A DNA stretch of 36,743 bases from Candidatus Gastranaerophilales bacterium (GCA_028281965.1 JANQIY010000036.1:1-36743); one strand, 5' to 3'; positions 1 to 9,752 are shown, counted from the stretch's first letter. Notes: a model not told the origin generated them from the letters alone. Program-made: numbers and translations.

Positions 1-45
1 GTCTAAGTAACTTCGCTATAATACTGATAGCACTTAGTGCTAACT

Positions 46-102
46 GGATAGATCCCCCCGTGTCAAGCACGGGGCAGGCTTCTCAAGTGCGGGATGACAC
101 AA
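46..102. repeat. Dispersed hairpin repeat, family C, copy 1
   Basis: A 57-bp unit whose core is a hairpin: CCCCGTG (56-62), loop TCAAG, CACGGGG (68-74). The core is followed by a conserved tail that includes CAGGCTTCTCAAGTGCG and ATGACACAA. A near-identical copy lies at 22453-22508 in the same orientation. The unit is non-coding and sits upstream of the surE promoter. It looks like a REP-type intergenic repeat. Confidence 0.8.
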
Positions 103-133
103 TGTGTAAGAATTCTTTCTTTATTCCTTATTT

Positions 134-162
134 TTGACTCATAATATAAAATAGATTATAGG
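134..162 (+). promoter_or_regulatory. Candidate sigma70-type promoter of surE
   Basis: TTGACT (134-139) is a 5/6 match to the -35 consensus. It is followed by a 17-nt spacer and TATAGG (157-162), a 4/6 match to -10, about 40 nt before the surE start codon. The region is AT-rich, so a chance match is possible. Confidence 0.45.
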
Positions 163-203
163 GAAAAATCTTTGAAAACAGTTTGTGAGAGAAAAGGAAA
201 AAT

Positions 204-986
204 ATGAGAATATTACTGGCTAATGATGATGGAATACATTCACCGGGAATTACAACTCTAGCAAGGAAGTTATCAGAATATCACGAAGTTTATGTTGTAG
301 CTCCTGATAGAGAAAGAAGCGCGGCGGGTCATTCTCTAACCCTGCACCACCCGTTAAGGGTTGAAAAGATGGAATTTGGCTATGATGCGGGGGTAAAGGC
401 ATGGACAACTAACGGAACTCCCGGGGACTGCGTTAAAATAGCGCTAAATGCGGTACTGAAAGATAAGCCTGACCTGCTTATTTCCGGTGTAAACAACGGG
501 CCGAACCTCGGAGCGGATATTTTATACTCCGGAACGGTTAGCGCTGCTATGGAAGGTGCGGTTCTTGGATATCCAAGCATTGCGGTATCCTTATGCGGCT
601 CAGAAGGCAATTCAAGCGATTTTTCCTATGCCGCTGACTTTATTACAAAATTTGTCCCTAGAATCGGTGATATTAATTTTCCCAAAAAGACCATACTTAA
701 CATAAATGTTCCTGCGGTTGAGCCGACGGAAATTGTAGGGATCAAGATTACCACGCTGGGGACACGTATGTACACTGATAAGTATGAAAAACGCCTTGAT
801 CCCAGAGGGAAAACCTATTACTGGCTGGCTGGCGAGTTTTTGGATACCTGTGATGAAGAAAGTTCAGACATTATAGCTATTAAAAACAATAAGATTTCAA
901 TAACCCCGGTAACTTTTGAAATGACGCATAAAAGCATTATGCCCGAGCTTGAAAAAGCCTTTTGCAACGGTCTTTGTGAACCTTGA
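204..986 (+). CDS. surE: 5'/3'-nucleotidase SurE (stationary-phase survival protein)
   Basis: Metal-dependent cytoplasmic phosphatase that removes phosphate from 5'- and 3'-nucleoside monophosphates. The N-terminus carries the SurE signature NDDG (residues 7-10), with the metal-binding pair D8/D9. S39 lies in RERSAAGHS, and the conserved GVNNGPNLG loop (95-103) supplies the metal-binding Asn. The Rossmann-like start MRILLANDDG and the 260-residue length are normal for the family. The ATG at 204 follows a purine-rich AAAAGGAAAA. It is monocistronic here: the genes to its right run the other way, and a possible terminator lies at 1026-1045. In many bacteria surE neighbours pcm, nlpD or rpoS; none of these is present. 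Confidence 0.95.
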   Translation: MRILLANDDGIHSPGITTLARKLSEYHEVYVVAPDRERSAAGHSLTLHHPLRVEKMEFGYDAGVKAWTTNGTPGDCVKIALNAVLKDKPDLLISGVNNGPNLGADILYSGTVSAAMEGAVLGYPSIAVSLCGSEGNSSDFSYAADFITKFVPRIGDINFPKKTILNINVPAVEPTEIVGIKITTLGTRMYTDKYEKRLDPRGKTYYWLAGEFLDTCDEESSDIIAIKNNKISITPVTFEMTHKSIMPELEKAFCNGLCEP

Positions 987-1025
987 TAACAGGACTAAGG
1001 ATTTTTCCGGGTTTTTTGAGACCGA

Positions 1026-1045
1026 CCGGCGGGAGGCCGGGTTTT
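1026..1045. terminator. Weak hairpin between convergent surE and the YibE/F-like gene
   Basis: CCGGC (1026-1030) and GCCGG (1036-1040) form a 5-bp GC stem with a GGGAG loop, followed by GTTTT. It lies between two convergent genes, where a terminator is expected. The stem is short and the T-run brief, so the assignment is tentative. Confidence 0.4.
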
Positions 1046-1064
1046 GGCGCATTTTCTTAGTATA

Positions 1065-2240
1065 TTAATTTATCAGGCTATCCTGTCCCTCTTCCGGCAG
1101 GTCTTCCTCTTGTTTTTTGGAATTCTCGGCTATATCTATAAGATAGGCTGAAGTTATCGCTGTTATGGGGACACAAAGAGCAATACCGATACTCCCGGTT
1201 ATTGCGGCAGTGATTTCGGTTGAAATAGAATTCAGGTTAATCAGTTTTAATAAAGGCGCGTTAGCTGCCAGCAGCACCAGTGAAAAAGCTCCCCCGATAT
1301 ACGCCAGGATCAGCGTATTTGCCATTGTCCCCATAACGTCCCTACCAACATTCATCCCTGATTTTACCAGTTCAGCGGGTGTAAGTCCCGGGTTAACGTT
1401 TTTAAACTCGGAAATACTGCTGGCAATGGACATTCCTACATCCATAACAGCCCCAAGAGCGCCGATTATGACAGCGGCAGCGAGGATTCCCGGGAAATTC
1501 AGGTCAGGCCTGGACATCCACAGCATGGCGGATTCCTGGTCATGGAACCCTGTCAAAGGCGCATAGTTGATTACAAGCAAGGCGACAAATCCGGCAAGCG
1601 ATACACTGAGAATTGACCCCAGCCCCGCTGCAAGGCTTTTAATGTTGATTCCGCCTATCACAGCCATAGTTACCATTGTCGAAATTAGCGCTATAAAAAC
1701 AGCAGAAGGTATCGGAGGAAAGTTGTTTAATATTGCGGGTACGAGTATAAAAAATACGAGCAAAGCGGTTATACAAAGGGAAATTATCGTCTGAATACCT
1801 TTTTTTCCCCCTATTATAAGTAAAAGTGCCAGAAATAGCCCCAGGGTTATCATTAATACCGGGTATCTTTCAATATCTGTCACGTAAAACAACGGGCCTT
1901 CGGGTGTGTTTTCTATGTTTAAAAGCACTCTTTGCCCGGCCTTTAATTTTATGTCATAGACAGGGTTTGAGGTAATATAGTTCTCGACCTCAACGGTTTC
2001 TCCATTGTATTCCCCGTTTAAAACCCGGACTTTCACCAGCTGGGTAATCTGCTCGTTCTGGAAGGATTCAGAAAGCTCTTTATTTTCCTTTTCTTTGATA
2101 ATTTCCAGGACTTTGCCGCTGGCATAGGAAATATCGGGCTCAATATAATTACCAGGGGGTTCCTGGGCGATTGCAGGGGATTTAAGGATAACGGACGCCG
2201 CAAAAATTACTGTTAAAATAATTATTTTCGATAATTTCAT
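1065..2240 (-). CDS. YibE/F-like multi-spanning membrane protein
   Basis: A 391-residue protein with an N-terminal signal or anchor segment (about residues 5-25, ending AIAQ) and a soluble extracytoplasmic region (about 27-125) containing the block VRVLNGEYNGETVEVEN. About eight hydrophobic segments follow, and the C-terminus is charged (KKQEEDLPEEGQ). The Gly-rich membrane motifs IGGKKGIQT, GALGAVMDVGMSIASS and GMNVGRDVMGTMANTL are what I associate with the YibE/F family. The function of that family is not established; Firmicute members have been suggested to be transporters. It lies 13 nt downstream of ruvB on the same strand and is probably co-transcribed with it. No regulatory site was seen. 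Confidence 0.8.
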   Translation of the reverse strand: MKLSKIIILTVIFAASVILKSPAIAQEPPGNYIEPDISYASGKVLEIIKEKENKELSESFQNEQITQLVKVRVLNGEYNGETVEVENYITSNPVYDIKLKAGQRVLLNIENTPEGPLFYVTDIERYPVLMITLGLFLALLLIIGGKKGIQTIISLCITALLVFFILVPAILNNFPPIPSAVFIALISTMVTMAVIGGINIKSLAAGLGSILSVSLAGFVALLVINYAPLTGFHDQESAMLWMSRPDLNFPGILAAAVIIGALGAVMDVGMSIASSISEFKNVNPGLTPAELVKSGMNVGRDVMGTMANTLILAYIGGAFSLVLLAANAPLLKLINLNSISTEITAAITGSIGIALCVPITAITSAYLIDIAENSKKQEEDLPEEGQDSLIN

Positions 2241-2253
2241 GTTTAATCACCTG

Positions 2254-3315
2254 CTAATCCGTTAAAAAACTTTGTTGAAACGACGGGGGCTTATAGCCAA
2301 GATGTTTATAAGCCGCAGCTGAGGCTTTCCTGCCCCTGGGCGTCCTGGAAATAAAACCTGCCTGGAGTAAATAAGGTTCATAGACGTCTTCAATTGTCTT
2401 TACATCTTCCCCAAGTGCGGCTGCAAGGGTTTCAATCCCCACAGGCCCCCCTTCATGTTTTTCTATAAGAAGTTTTAATAAATCCCTGTCGGCTATATCC
2501 AGCCCATATTTGTCAATATTCAGTAATTCAAGGGCTTTTTCCGCAATCTCCCTTGTAATTTTGCCATCTGATTTGACTATGGCATAATCCCGTATTCTCT
2601 TTAAAAGCCTGTTAGCAATCCTCGGCGTTCCCCTCGAGCGGGAAGCCACCAGTTCCGCGCCGTCTTCCGTTATCCCGGTATCGAGAATGGATGCCGTTCT
2701 TTTTATTATGTGCTTTAATTCCTGGTTTGTGTAGAATTCCAGCTTGTGTATTATGCCAAAACGATCTCTTAATGGTCCTGAGAGTGATCCGGCCTTTGTT
2801 GTTGCGCCAATAAGCGTGAACCTGGAGATTGGAATCCGTAAAATCTTTGTCTTTTCACCGGAACCAATGGTCCTGTCTATGGAAAAGTCCTCCATTGCCG
2901 GGTATAGAATCTCTTCGGCAACTTTGTTCAGTCTGTGAATTTCATCTATAAACAAAAAATCGTGGTTTTTAAGGTTCATCAGGATTCCTATTAAATCCCG
3001 GGGTTTTTCAAGAGCAGGAGCCGAGGTTGTCTTGATTTTTGAGCCCATTTCATTAGCAATTACAGCGGAAATCGTGGTTTTGCCAAGGCCCGGCGGGCCG
3101 TAAAAAAGCAGGTGATCAAGAGGTTCGCTTCTCTGTCTTGCGGCTTCAATAGAGATTTTTAGAGTTTCTTTAAGCTGGCTTTGTCCTATGTATTCATTAA
3201 AGCTTTTTGGTCTTATGCAGCTTTCGAAGTTATAATCATACTCGGTTTCCTGTGGGGATAAGTTTTCCCTTTCTTTTTCCGGCTTGAATTTTTCCCCGTC
3301 TGATATTATTGCCAA
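2254..3315 (-). CDS. ruvB: Holliday junction branch migration helicase RuvB
   Basis: Hexameric AAA+ motor that works with RuvA to drive branch migration of Holliday junctions in recombinational repair. Walker A GPPGLGKT is at residues 73-80 and Walker [10 protein letters not shown] around 121-129. The sensor region IGATTKAG is followed by the arginine-finger segment GPLRDRFG. The C-terminal winged-helix domain contains [16 protein letters not shown] and ends [17 protein letters not shown]. The length of 353 aa is slightly above typical because of a charged N-terminal leader of about 25 residues. ruvA and ruvC are absent from this window. The next gene downstream is the YibE/F-like protein, 13 nt away. 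Confidence 0.97.
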   Translation of the reverse strand: MAIISDGEKFKPEKERENLSPQETEYDYNFESCIRPKSFNEYIGQSQLKETLKISIEAARQRSEPLDHLLFYGPPGLGKTTISAVIANEMGSKIKTTSAPALEKPRDLIGILMNLKNHDFLFIDEIHRLNKVAEEILYPAMEDFSIDRTIGSGEKTKILRIPISRFTLIGATTKAGSLSGPLRDRFGIIHKLEFYTNQELKHIIKRTASILDTGITEDGAELVASRSRGTPRIANRLLKRIRDYAIVKSDGKITREIAEKALELLNIDKYGLDIADRDLLKLLIEKHEGGPVGIETLAAALGEDVKTIEDVYEPYLLQAGFISRTPRGRKASAAAYKHLGYKPPSFQQSFLTD

Positions 3316-3423
3316 TTTTATTCCCTTTAGATTCCTACCCGATTAAATAACATTATACCAACCCTTGCCCTCAGTACTCAAGATAACGTTAAATTGAGGG
3401 TTTTATCAATTAATACTTGTTTA

Positions 3424-3479
3424 CTCGAGTTGCTAATTGCATAGTCATATCCTGGCTTTTGGCTAATTAGCAACTCAAG
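3424..3479. repeat. Palindromic repeat, family D, copy 1
   Basis: A 56-bp element with inverted ends: CTCGAGTTGCTAATT (3424-3438) and AATTAGCAACTCAAG (3465-3479), complementary at 14 of 15 positions. On the minus strand the central core reads AGCCAAAAGCCAGGATATGA. The same core and ends recur at 18785-18844, and in enlarged form at 16501-16672. It lies upstream of ruvB and downstream of the SIMPL gene. It looks like a small MITE or REP-type element without coding capacity. Confidence 0.8.
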
Positions 3480-3510
3480 CTTGTTTGTTGCAATGTTTTG
3501 AATTAATTTA

Positions 3511-4239
3511 CTACTTGTTTTTAATTAAAAAATCTATGGTAATAGTTGCGTCTATTTTGACTTCACCGGTTTCTACGGGAATACTTCCTCCCTTACCGGC
3601 GGACAGCGCCTCTCTGCCAAATGTCATATTTTCTATAAATGGTCGATTACAGCTTGAATTAACTCTTTTTATTCCTGATATATCTACTTCTAAAGCCTCA
3701 GCAATGATTTCCGCTTTTTCACTGGCTTTTTTAGCCGCTTTTTTTAAAAGGCCGGCACAGTATTTATCTTTGTCGCTAACAGTAAAAGACAGGTTATTTA
3801 TATTATTTGCGCCGTTGTCTATGGCAGTTTGCAGGAAAATTCCTATTTCGTCCATTTTTTTAGTTTCCACGTAAACGCGGTTTGATACCCTGTATCCTTT
3901 TAGCTCGCTTTTTCGGGATGTTTTATTATATTCATACACAGGCCCTGTCTGAAAGCTGGAAGTTTTTATCACTCCTTCTTCTTCTAAGAGTTTTTTCAGA
4001 CTATCATAAACCTTTTGGGAAAGTTTGTTATTTTCCTCAATAGCCCTGTCCAGGTTTTTATTTTCAGTGACTATGGCCGCTGAAAAACTGGCTGTATCAG
4101 GTTCAACCTCCATTGTCGTTGTTGCGGTTGAGGTGATGGTACCCTGGTCTTTTTGGTCATTTTCAGGCATTGCAAGGGATGGCGACATTATAAAAACGGC
4201 CGTAATCAAAATTAATATGGAAATAAGTTTTTTAAGCAT
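3511..4239 (-). CDS. Secreted SIMPL-domain (DUF541/YggE-like) protein
   Basis: A 242-residue protein with a clear signal peptide (KK, hydrophobic stretch about residues 5-22, then LAMPEND). The SIMPL signatures are an early TITSTATTTMEVEPDTASFSA block, GYRVSNRVYVETK in the middle, AKKASEKAEIIAEALEVD in the helical part, and a closing EVKIDATITIDFLI strand. The family is periplasmic or exported. YggE members are linked to oxidative-stress tolerance, but the biochemical role is unclear. It lies 63 nt downstream of ftsZ on the same strand, with GGAG-like purines before the ATG. The family call is secure; the role is not. Confidence 0.85.
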   Translation of the reverse strand: MLKKLISILILITAVFIMSPSLAMPENDQKDQGTITSTATTTMEVEPDTASFSAAIVTENKNLDRAIEENNKLSQKVYDSLKKLLEEEGVIKTSSFQTGPVYEYNKTSRKSELKGYRVSNRVYVETKKMDEIGIFLQTAIDNGANNINNLSFTVSDKDKYCAGLLKKAAKKASEKAEIIAEALEVDISGIKRVNSSCNRPFIENMTFGREALSAGKGGSIPVETGEVKIDATITIDFLIKNK

Positions 4240-4302
4240 TGCAAAATCTCCTTTTTTTCAGGCGAACAAAATCTTTAGAAAGTTTTTACGGACTTATAAA
4301 AA

Positions 4303-5451
4303 CTAAGGTGATTTCCTTAAGAACTCCGGAATATCAAGCATTGAGCTTGCTGTTTCCTGGGTACTTTTCTTTTTGAAGCTGCTGTTATTGTTTCCGCCTG
4401 ATGAATAAAACATTGAAAACGGGTCTTCGGCTTTTTTCTCGTTATTTTGCGGCTGAAGATCGAAACCTGTGGCGATTACGGTTATCTGTACCTCTCCCTG
4501 GATTCTGTCATCAACTACGGATCCGAATATTACTATGGCGTCCTCGAGTACTGAGCCGTGGATAACTTCTGCGGCCTCGTAGACTTCATGAATAGTCATA
4601 TCGGAGCCGCCCGTGATGTTAAAGATAACACCGCTTGCACCCTGAATTGAGGTTTCAAGGAGAGGTGAATTTACAGCGATCCTTGCGGCTTCAAGGGCTC
4701 TGCCTTCCCCGCTTCCGCGTCCTATGCCCATAAGCGCAGATCCTGACATTTGCATAACTGATTTGACGTCTGCAAAGTCAACGTTTATAAGACCGGGAAC
4801 CGTAATTATATCGCAGATTCCCTGGACACCACGCAGGAGAATTTCATCTACCACATAGAAAGCTTCTCTCATTGTAGTTCTTCTCTCGACAACCTCGATT
4901 AACTTGTCATTAGGTATGACAATCAGGCTGTCTACGCTTTCCTTAAGTTGTTCAAGTCCCTGGCAGGCCTGGTTCATTCTGCGGCGGCCTTCAAAGCTGA
5001 AGGGTTTGGTTACAACTCCAACGGTAAGCGCGCCAAGTTCTTTTGCAATCTGTGCCACAACCGGCGCTGCGCCTGTTCCTGTGCCTCCGCCCATTCCTGC
5101 CGTGATAAATACCATATCAGCCCCGTCAAGAGCTACCATAATATCATCCCTGCTTTCTTCCGCGGCTTTTTCTCCTTTTGTAGGGTCTCCGCCTGCTCCG
5201 AGGCCGGTAGTTAATTTTTCGCCTATTTGAATTCTATTACCGGCGTTTGACATCTGCAAAACCTGGGAATCAGTGTTCACTGCCCAGAAATCAACGCTTG
5301 CCAGGCCGGAAGCAATCATTCTGTTTACGGCATTTCCGCCTCCGCCTCCTACTCCGACTACTTTAATATTTGCCTGGCCTGCCATCATCTCTCTTGCCCG
5401 GGTGTCTGCCAGTGTTTCATTTAAGTTTACTGAATTTGAATTGCCTGTCAC
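4303..5451 (-). CDS. ftsZ: Cell division tubulin homologue FtsZ
   Basis: GTP-dependent polymer that forms the division ring. The nucleotide-binding signature [10 protein letters not shown] is at residues 121-130, the T7 synergy loop NVDFADV at 223-229, and a typical C-terminal anchoring peptide ([10 protein letters not shown]) ends the protein. The stretch around residues 76-101 ([23 protein letters not shown]) reads like cyanobacterial and plastid FtsZ. The start is a GTG at 5451 preceded by AGAGG. No ftsQ or ftsA is adjacent: upstream is a long non-coding region and a divergent secretion operon. In cyanobacteria ftsA is absent altogether, so its absence here is compatible with that lineage. 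Confidence 0.97.
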   Translation of the reverse strand: MTGNSNSVNLNETLADTRAREMMAGQANIKVVGVGGGGGNAVNRMIASGLASVDFWAVNTDSQVLQMSNAGNRIQIGEKLTTGLGAGGDPTKGEKAAEESRDDIMVALDGADMVFITAGMGGGTGTGAAPVVAQIAKELGALTVGVVTKPFSFEGRRRMNQACQGLEQLKESVDSLIVIPNDKLIEVVERRTTMREAFYVVDEILLRGVQGICDIITVPGLINVDFADVKSVMQMSGSALMGIGRGSGEGRALEAARIAVNSPLLETSIQGASGVIFNITGGSDMTIHEVYEAAEVIHGSVLEDAIVIFGSVVDDRIQGEVQITVIATGFDLQPQNNEKKAEDPFSMFYSSGGNNNSSFKKKSTQETASSMLDIPEFLRKSP

Positions 5452-5937
5452 TTATACTTAACCTCTTCACTTATTACTTACTTTATCAGTACTTTTAAAG
5501 ATAATTTATATTTTTCCGCCTATATTAACAATATAGTAACACCTAAATTTATAATTTAAATAGATTAGAAGAAAATTTAAGCCTTTATTTTCAGCTTTAA
5601 ATACTCCCTATTTCAGTTATTTATAACAAAATGAATTAGTTTTTGATAAAACCGGCAAAGCCGGATTTTACCGAAAACTCCGCTCCTGCTTTGCCATACC
5701 GATTTATGATTATTATTTTCGTTTAACGGTTACTTATTGAAATCGGTATAACTATTTTTACGCCAGTATATCAAAAAAAAACTATTAACAAAATAATAAA
5801 GCATGGGCTAAAAGCTTTATTTACGAACAGTTTGCTTTGTTTTCAAGTGTAATGCCCGGTATAAAAGTTTAAAAAATTTGTTAATTTTTGTAAATTTTTC
5901 TTGTCCCCAGATACTGAATCACTGAATCGATAATAAG

Positions 5938-6112
5938 TAAGGAAGAAACAATAAAAACTTAAGTGTTTTTAAAATTTTCAAAAATTCATTCTCCCTCCAC
6001 CCAATTTTTTCTTTGGTCTCGCTTCCCTCCCTTCGGTCGGTCGCTCGACCGAAAAAATTTAATAAGGAATATTTTTGAAAATTTTACATAAGAACTTTTT
6101 GTTTCTTCCTTA
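5938..6112. repeat. Long imperfect inverted repeat
   Basis: The left arm 5938-5987 starts TAAGGAAGAAACAA. The right arm 6067-6112 gives the same start when reverse-complemented, and both arms share AAAATTTTCAAAAAT. Inside is a further nested pairing (AATTTTTTC near 6003, GAAAAAATT near 6052) and a GC-richer tip with CGGTCG...CGACCG. The whole could form a cruciform or stem of about 175 nt. It encodes no protein. Confidence 0.7.
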
Positions 6113-6158
6113 GTAGACAAAAAATTTTATTAAAACATACAAAATTTTTTGTCTACTA
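6111..6158. repeat. Perfect 18-bp inverted repeat
   Basis: TAGTAGACAAAAAATTTT (6111-6128) and its exact reverse complement (6141-6158) are separated by 12 nt. It abuts the larger inverted repeat to its left and lies about 90 nt before the TolC-like start codon. It could be an operator, an attenuator or terminator hairpin, or part of a degenerate mobile element. Confidence 0.7.
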
Positions 6159-6246
6159 CTTAAATAGTTCTTTTACTGATATTTATAAAATTATATATAA
6201 AATTAAAGTATTGAGTATAAATTATATTTTAATTAATATATGATTT

Positions 6247-7647
6247 ATGAAACATATAATAGCTGGATTGATAGTAATTTTAATACTTTCTTCTCCTTCA
6301 ACTGCCCAAACATTAACTTACAAGGATGTTTTGAAACAGGCGATAGAGCGTAACCATGAACTGAAAATAGCAAAAGTTGATATAGGCATAAGTAAAGCCG
6401 GTATTAAAGAAGCTCGATCAGAGTACTTTCCTGCAATAACTCTTGGTTATAATGCCGGATACCAGAGAGACCTCTCAGAGAATAACTCGGCAATTACTCC
6501 TGTAGGCGATTCAATACTGCTAAACGAGACACAGTTTCGCAACTCGGCAAGCGCAGGCCTTCAATATAACCTGTTTGATTTCGGGGCAAGAGGTAAGCGG
6601 CTTAAAATTGCTAAAAAAGATAAAATTCAAAAACAAACACGTTACTCAATGAATATGCGGGATTTGAAGCTGCAATTGGCTGACATATACACAAAAGCCC
6701 TGCTGAATTACCGGGAATATACCGCAAATAAGAAGATATTAAACCTTAATTCCGAACTTTTTAACATGCAGGAAAGGCTTTTTACAGCCGGAAAGAAAAA
6801 CAGGACAGATGTGGTTGAACAGGCAATCAAAGTAGCAAAAATTACTAATGAAATCAATTCCGTCCGCATTGAATACAGAAAAAACCTCGAAGATATTTCT
6901 TTTTATACAGGAACCGAGTACGATATTGACTCTCTTGAACTGGAATTTTTTGAAGAACCGGGCTTTGAGCCGGTAAACTTCGAAAGAAACGAGGAAGAAA
7001 CCGTTGATTCAGCCGCTGAACAAAACCCAAAACTGCAAATAGAAGCAGTCAAAACTGATTTTTTAAATGAAGAAAATTTGCCTGAATATAAGTACTACCA
7101 GCTTGAAATAGAAAAAAAACAGGCGGAACTCGCTGTATTAAATCGCCAGAGGTTTCCTCAATTCAGGTTTTATACCAATTATTATTTGTATGGGACTGAC
7201 TCGGAGGACTATTGGGGTACATTCAGCGACTTAGGCCAGACAAACCTGTCTTTTAGGATTTCCTCAAGCCTCCCTGTGTTCACAGGTTTTAAAAACACTG
7301 CCCAGAGAGACAGGACAAAGCTTGAAATGAAAAAATTAAAACTGCAAAGAGATCAAAAACTCGAAGAAATGAAAACCTATTACCAGAAGATGTACCGGCA
7401 ATCCAGGGATTATAAAGAGGTCTTATCTGCCCGGGAAAAATCCTTAGCGCTTGTCGAAGAGAAAATAACGATGCTCGAGAGACTGGGTGAACAGGAATTA
7501 ATCGATAGAATAACTTATCTTTCACAGAAATCCGACTTGATCAGCCAGAAACTTGAACTTGAAAAAGTAAAAATAAATAACAGTGCAAATGAATATAAAA
7601 TAAACATTTTGAAAATGACTGAGGATGAATTATGCAAACGGGATTGA
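6247..7647 (+). CDS. TolC-family outer-membrane efflux/secretion channel
   Basis: A 466-residue protein with a signal peptide (about residues 1-20, ending SSPSTAQ). It has the two-fold repeat expected of outer-membrane efflux proteins: a first unit beginning TYKDVLKQAIERNHELKIAK and a second around 270-300 (LEIEKKQAELAVLNRQRFPQ), with long coiled-coil helices between. This is the third component of a type I secretion system, forming the channel across the outer membrane. Its last 16 nt overlap the start of the ABC exporter, which implies translational coupling. No convincing Shine-Dalgarno sequence precedes the ATG at 6247, unlike most genes here. Confidence 0.9.
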   Translation: MKHIIAGLIVILILSSPSTAQTLTYKDVLKQAIERNHELKIAKVDIGISKAGIKEARSEYFPAITLGYNAGYQRDLSENNSAITPVGDSILLNETQFRNSASAGLQYNLFDFGARGKRLKIAKKDKIQKQTRYSMNMRDLKLQLADIYTKALLNYREYTANKKILNLNSELFNMQERLFTAGKKNRTDVVEQAIKVAKITNEINSVRIEYRKNLEDISFYTGTEYDIDSLELEFFEEPGFEPVNFERNEEETVDSAAEQNPKLQIEAVKTDFLNEENLPEYKYYQLEIEKKQAELAVLNRQRFPQFRFYTNYYLYGTDSEDYWGTFSDLGQTNLSFRISSSLPVFTGFKNTAQRDRTKLEMKKLKLQRDQKLEEMKTYYQKMYRQSRDYKEVLSAREKSLALVEEKITMLERLGEQELIDRITYLSQKSDLISQKLELEKVKINNSANEYKINILKMTEDELCKRD

Positions 7648-9752
7648 TATGTTTTGAATTGGTAGCTAAAATTAACCAGATAAATGCTGACCTGCGCTCA
7701 GTCATAAGAGAGTATGGGCTCACCGAAGCTGAAATTACAAAGGAAGAACTTGTTAGAATAGTAAAAAACTACGAATTTAAGGCAAAAATCAAGAAATTTA
7801 CGCAGGAAAGCCTGCACACAATAGCTGAAAAATATCCGCTGCCGGCAATAGCACAAAAACAGGACGGTTCATTTTTTGCGCTATTGAAAATTAACACGGA
7901 GCCCCACCAAAAAGTACTTGTCTTTGAACCTCTTGAAAAACAGGCAAAAGAACTCGCCTATGATGAGTTTTTTCGGCTTGCAACGGGAGAATTCATAATA
8001 CTTAACCATAAACTCATAAATTCACAGGTAAAATTCGGGTTTAAGTGGTTTTTTAACGAAATAATGCAGTATAAACGGGTTATCTCCGAGGTTATGGTCG
8101 GATCGTTCATAATCCAGCTTTTTGGTCTTGTAACGCCTTTGTTTACCCAGGTAATCCTCGATAAAGTACTGGTACATCACAGTATGACAACGCTTGATGT
8201 ATTGGCGGTTGCCTTTATTGCCGTAATGATATTTGAATTTCTCCTGAACCTCGCCAGGAAATATATTTTTATTCACACGACAAGTAAAATCGATGCAAAA
8301 CTTGGCGCTAAACTGTTCAAACACTTGTTTTCCCTTCCGTTTGTGTATTTTGAAAGCAGGAAAGTGGGTAATATCATTGCCCGTGTGAGAGAACTTGACC
8401 AGATCCGTGATTTTGTAACCAATAAATCTGTTTCAGTGATTATTGACCTGTTCTTCTCGATGGTTTTCGTGCTGGTAATGTTTTTATATAGTTTAAAATT
8501 AACACTTGTTGTGCTTGGTTTTGTTGCGCTGATTGCAATACTGTATTTGCTTATTACGCCTGAGTTAAGGCAGAGACTGGAAGATAAATTCCAGATGGGA
8601 GCGAATTCCAACTCCTATCTTGTTGAGTCAGTCACGGGTATCCAGACTGTAAAATCACTTGCCATAGAAGGGTCTATGCAAAAAAAATGGGAAGATTACC
8701 TCGGAAATTACGTTAAAGCAGGTTTTCGCCTGGGGAACATGGGCAATATTTCAGCTGCGCTATCGGGTATGTTCCAGAAAGCAATGACCATAACAATCCT
8801 GTACTTTGGAGTTAAGCTTGTGCTTGAAAATAAGCTGACTATAGGTCAGTTAATCGCGTTTAATATGTTATCAGGGCAGTTTACCGCGCCGATCCTGAGA
8901 CTGGTCGGCCTGTGGAATGAATTCCAGCAGGCGCTTTTAGGCATTGACAGGCTTGGTGATATACTTAACCATCCTATTGAAATCCAGTCTGACAAGCTGA
9001 TAACCCTGCCTAAACTGCAAGGGGCAGTAAAATTCGACAATGTCAGCTTTAAATACAACATTAACACTCCAAACGTTCTTGAAAACCTTAGTTTTACTAT
9101 AAATCCGGGAATGAGCGTTGGAATAGTAGGCAGGAGCGGCAGCGGCAAAAGCACTGTCACAAAACTGGTACAAAAACTATATATGACCAATGAAGGCGCT
9201 ATATATATTGACAGTATTGACGTTCGCCAGATAAACCCTATCTGGCTGAGAAACAACATAGGAGTTGTATTGCAGGATAATTACCTGTTTTCAGGCACAA
9301 TACGCGAAAATATTTCGCTCGCAAAGCCTGACGCGGCTTTTGAGTTGATATTACAGGTGTCGAATATTGCAGGAGCACACGAATTTATCTCGCAACTTCC
9401 CGAAGGATACGACACGGTTGTCGGGGAAAGGGGCTCGACACTCTCCGGCGGGCAAAAACAAAGAGTCGCAATTGCAAGGGCATTGATTACCGACCCGCGT
9501 ATATTGATATTTGATGAGGCAACTTCGGCCCTTGACTATGAATCTGAACGCATAATCCTCTCTAACCTTGATAAAATCAAACAGGGCAGGACAATGTTTG
9601 TCATAGCGCATAGACTCTCAGCTGTGCGTTCCTGTGATATCATTATCGTACTTGAAAAAGGCAGTATAATAGAAGTCGGGAACCACGATAAACTTATGCA
9701 AAACCAGGGATATTACCACTACTTGAATAACCAGCAGGAGGGTGTTAAATAA
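7632..9752 (+). CDS. HlyB-type type I secretion ABC transporter (peptidase-like domain inactive)
   Basis: A 706-residue half-transporter: an N-terminal C39-peptidase-like domain (about 1-130), a transmembrane domain (about 150-450) and a nucleotide-binding domain. The ATPase has Walker A GRSGSGKST (500-508), signature LSGGQ (604-608), Walker B ILIFDE (624-629) and H-loop H660. Aligned by eye with E. coli HlyB it matches closely, for example TPLFTQVILDKVLVHHSMTTL, VARVRELDQIR-like and IGQLIAFNMLSGQ blocks. As in HlyB, the residue at the catalytic-Cys position appears not to be Cys (Thr3; the nearby C7 is offset). The domain should therefore bind substrates rather than cleave a double-glycine leader. 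It overlaps the TolC gene by 16 nt and the HlyD gene by 1 nt (TAATG). Confidence 0.95.
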   Translation: MQTGLICFELVAKINQINADLRSVIREYGLTEAEITKEELVRIVKNYEFKAKIKKFTQESLHTIAEKYPLPAIAQKQDGSFFALLKINTEPHQKVLVFEPLEKQAKELAYDEFFRLATGEFIILNHKLINSQVKFGFKWFFNEIMQYKRVISEVMVGSFIIQLFGLVTPLFTQVILDKVLVHHSMTTLDVLAVAFIAVMIFEFLLNLARKYIFIHTTSKIDAKLGAKLFKHLFSLPFVYFESRKVGNIIARVRELDQIRDFVTNKSVSVIIDLFFSMVFVLVMFLYSLKLTLVVLGFVALIAILYLLITPELRQRLEDKFQMGANSNSYLVESVTGIQTVKSLAIEGSMQKKWEDYLGNYVKAGFRLGNMGNISAALSGMFQKAMTITILYFGVKLVLENKLTIGQLIAFNMLSGQFTAPILRLVGLWNEFQQALLGIDRLGDILNHPIEIQSDKLITLPKLQGAVKFDNVSFKYNINTPNVLENLSFTINPGMSVGIVGRSGSGKSTVTKLVQKLYMTNEGAIYIDSIDVRQINPIWLRNNIGVVLQDNYLFSGTIRENISLAKPDAAFELILQVSNIAGAHEFISQLPEGYDTVVGERGSTLSGGQKQRVAIARALITDPRILIFDEATSALDYESERIILSNLDKIKQGRTMFVIAHRLSAVRSCDIIIVLEKGSIIEVGNHDKLMQNQGYYHYLNNQQEGVK

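Larger units (their letters stand above)
5462..6246. other. 785-nt non-coding region between ftsZ and the TolC operon
   Basis: No credible ORF. It is strongly AT-rich and contains four self-complementary structures: a 17-nt palindrome at 5520-5536 (CTATATT, AAC, AATATAG); a CCGGC-AAA-GCCGG hairpin at 5652-5664 flanked by A and T runs; a long imperfect inverted repeat 5938-5987 / 6067-6112; and a perfect 18-bp stem 6111-6128 / 6141-6158. It must hold divergent promoters for ftsZ and the secretion operon. Base composition is too AT-rich to place them reliably. Confidence 0.7.

Noticed and set aside
9-45. AGCACTTAGTGCT palindrome near the left edge as an operator
   Set aside because: Single short palindrome with no gene context visible to its left.
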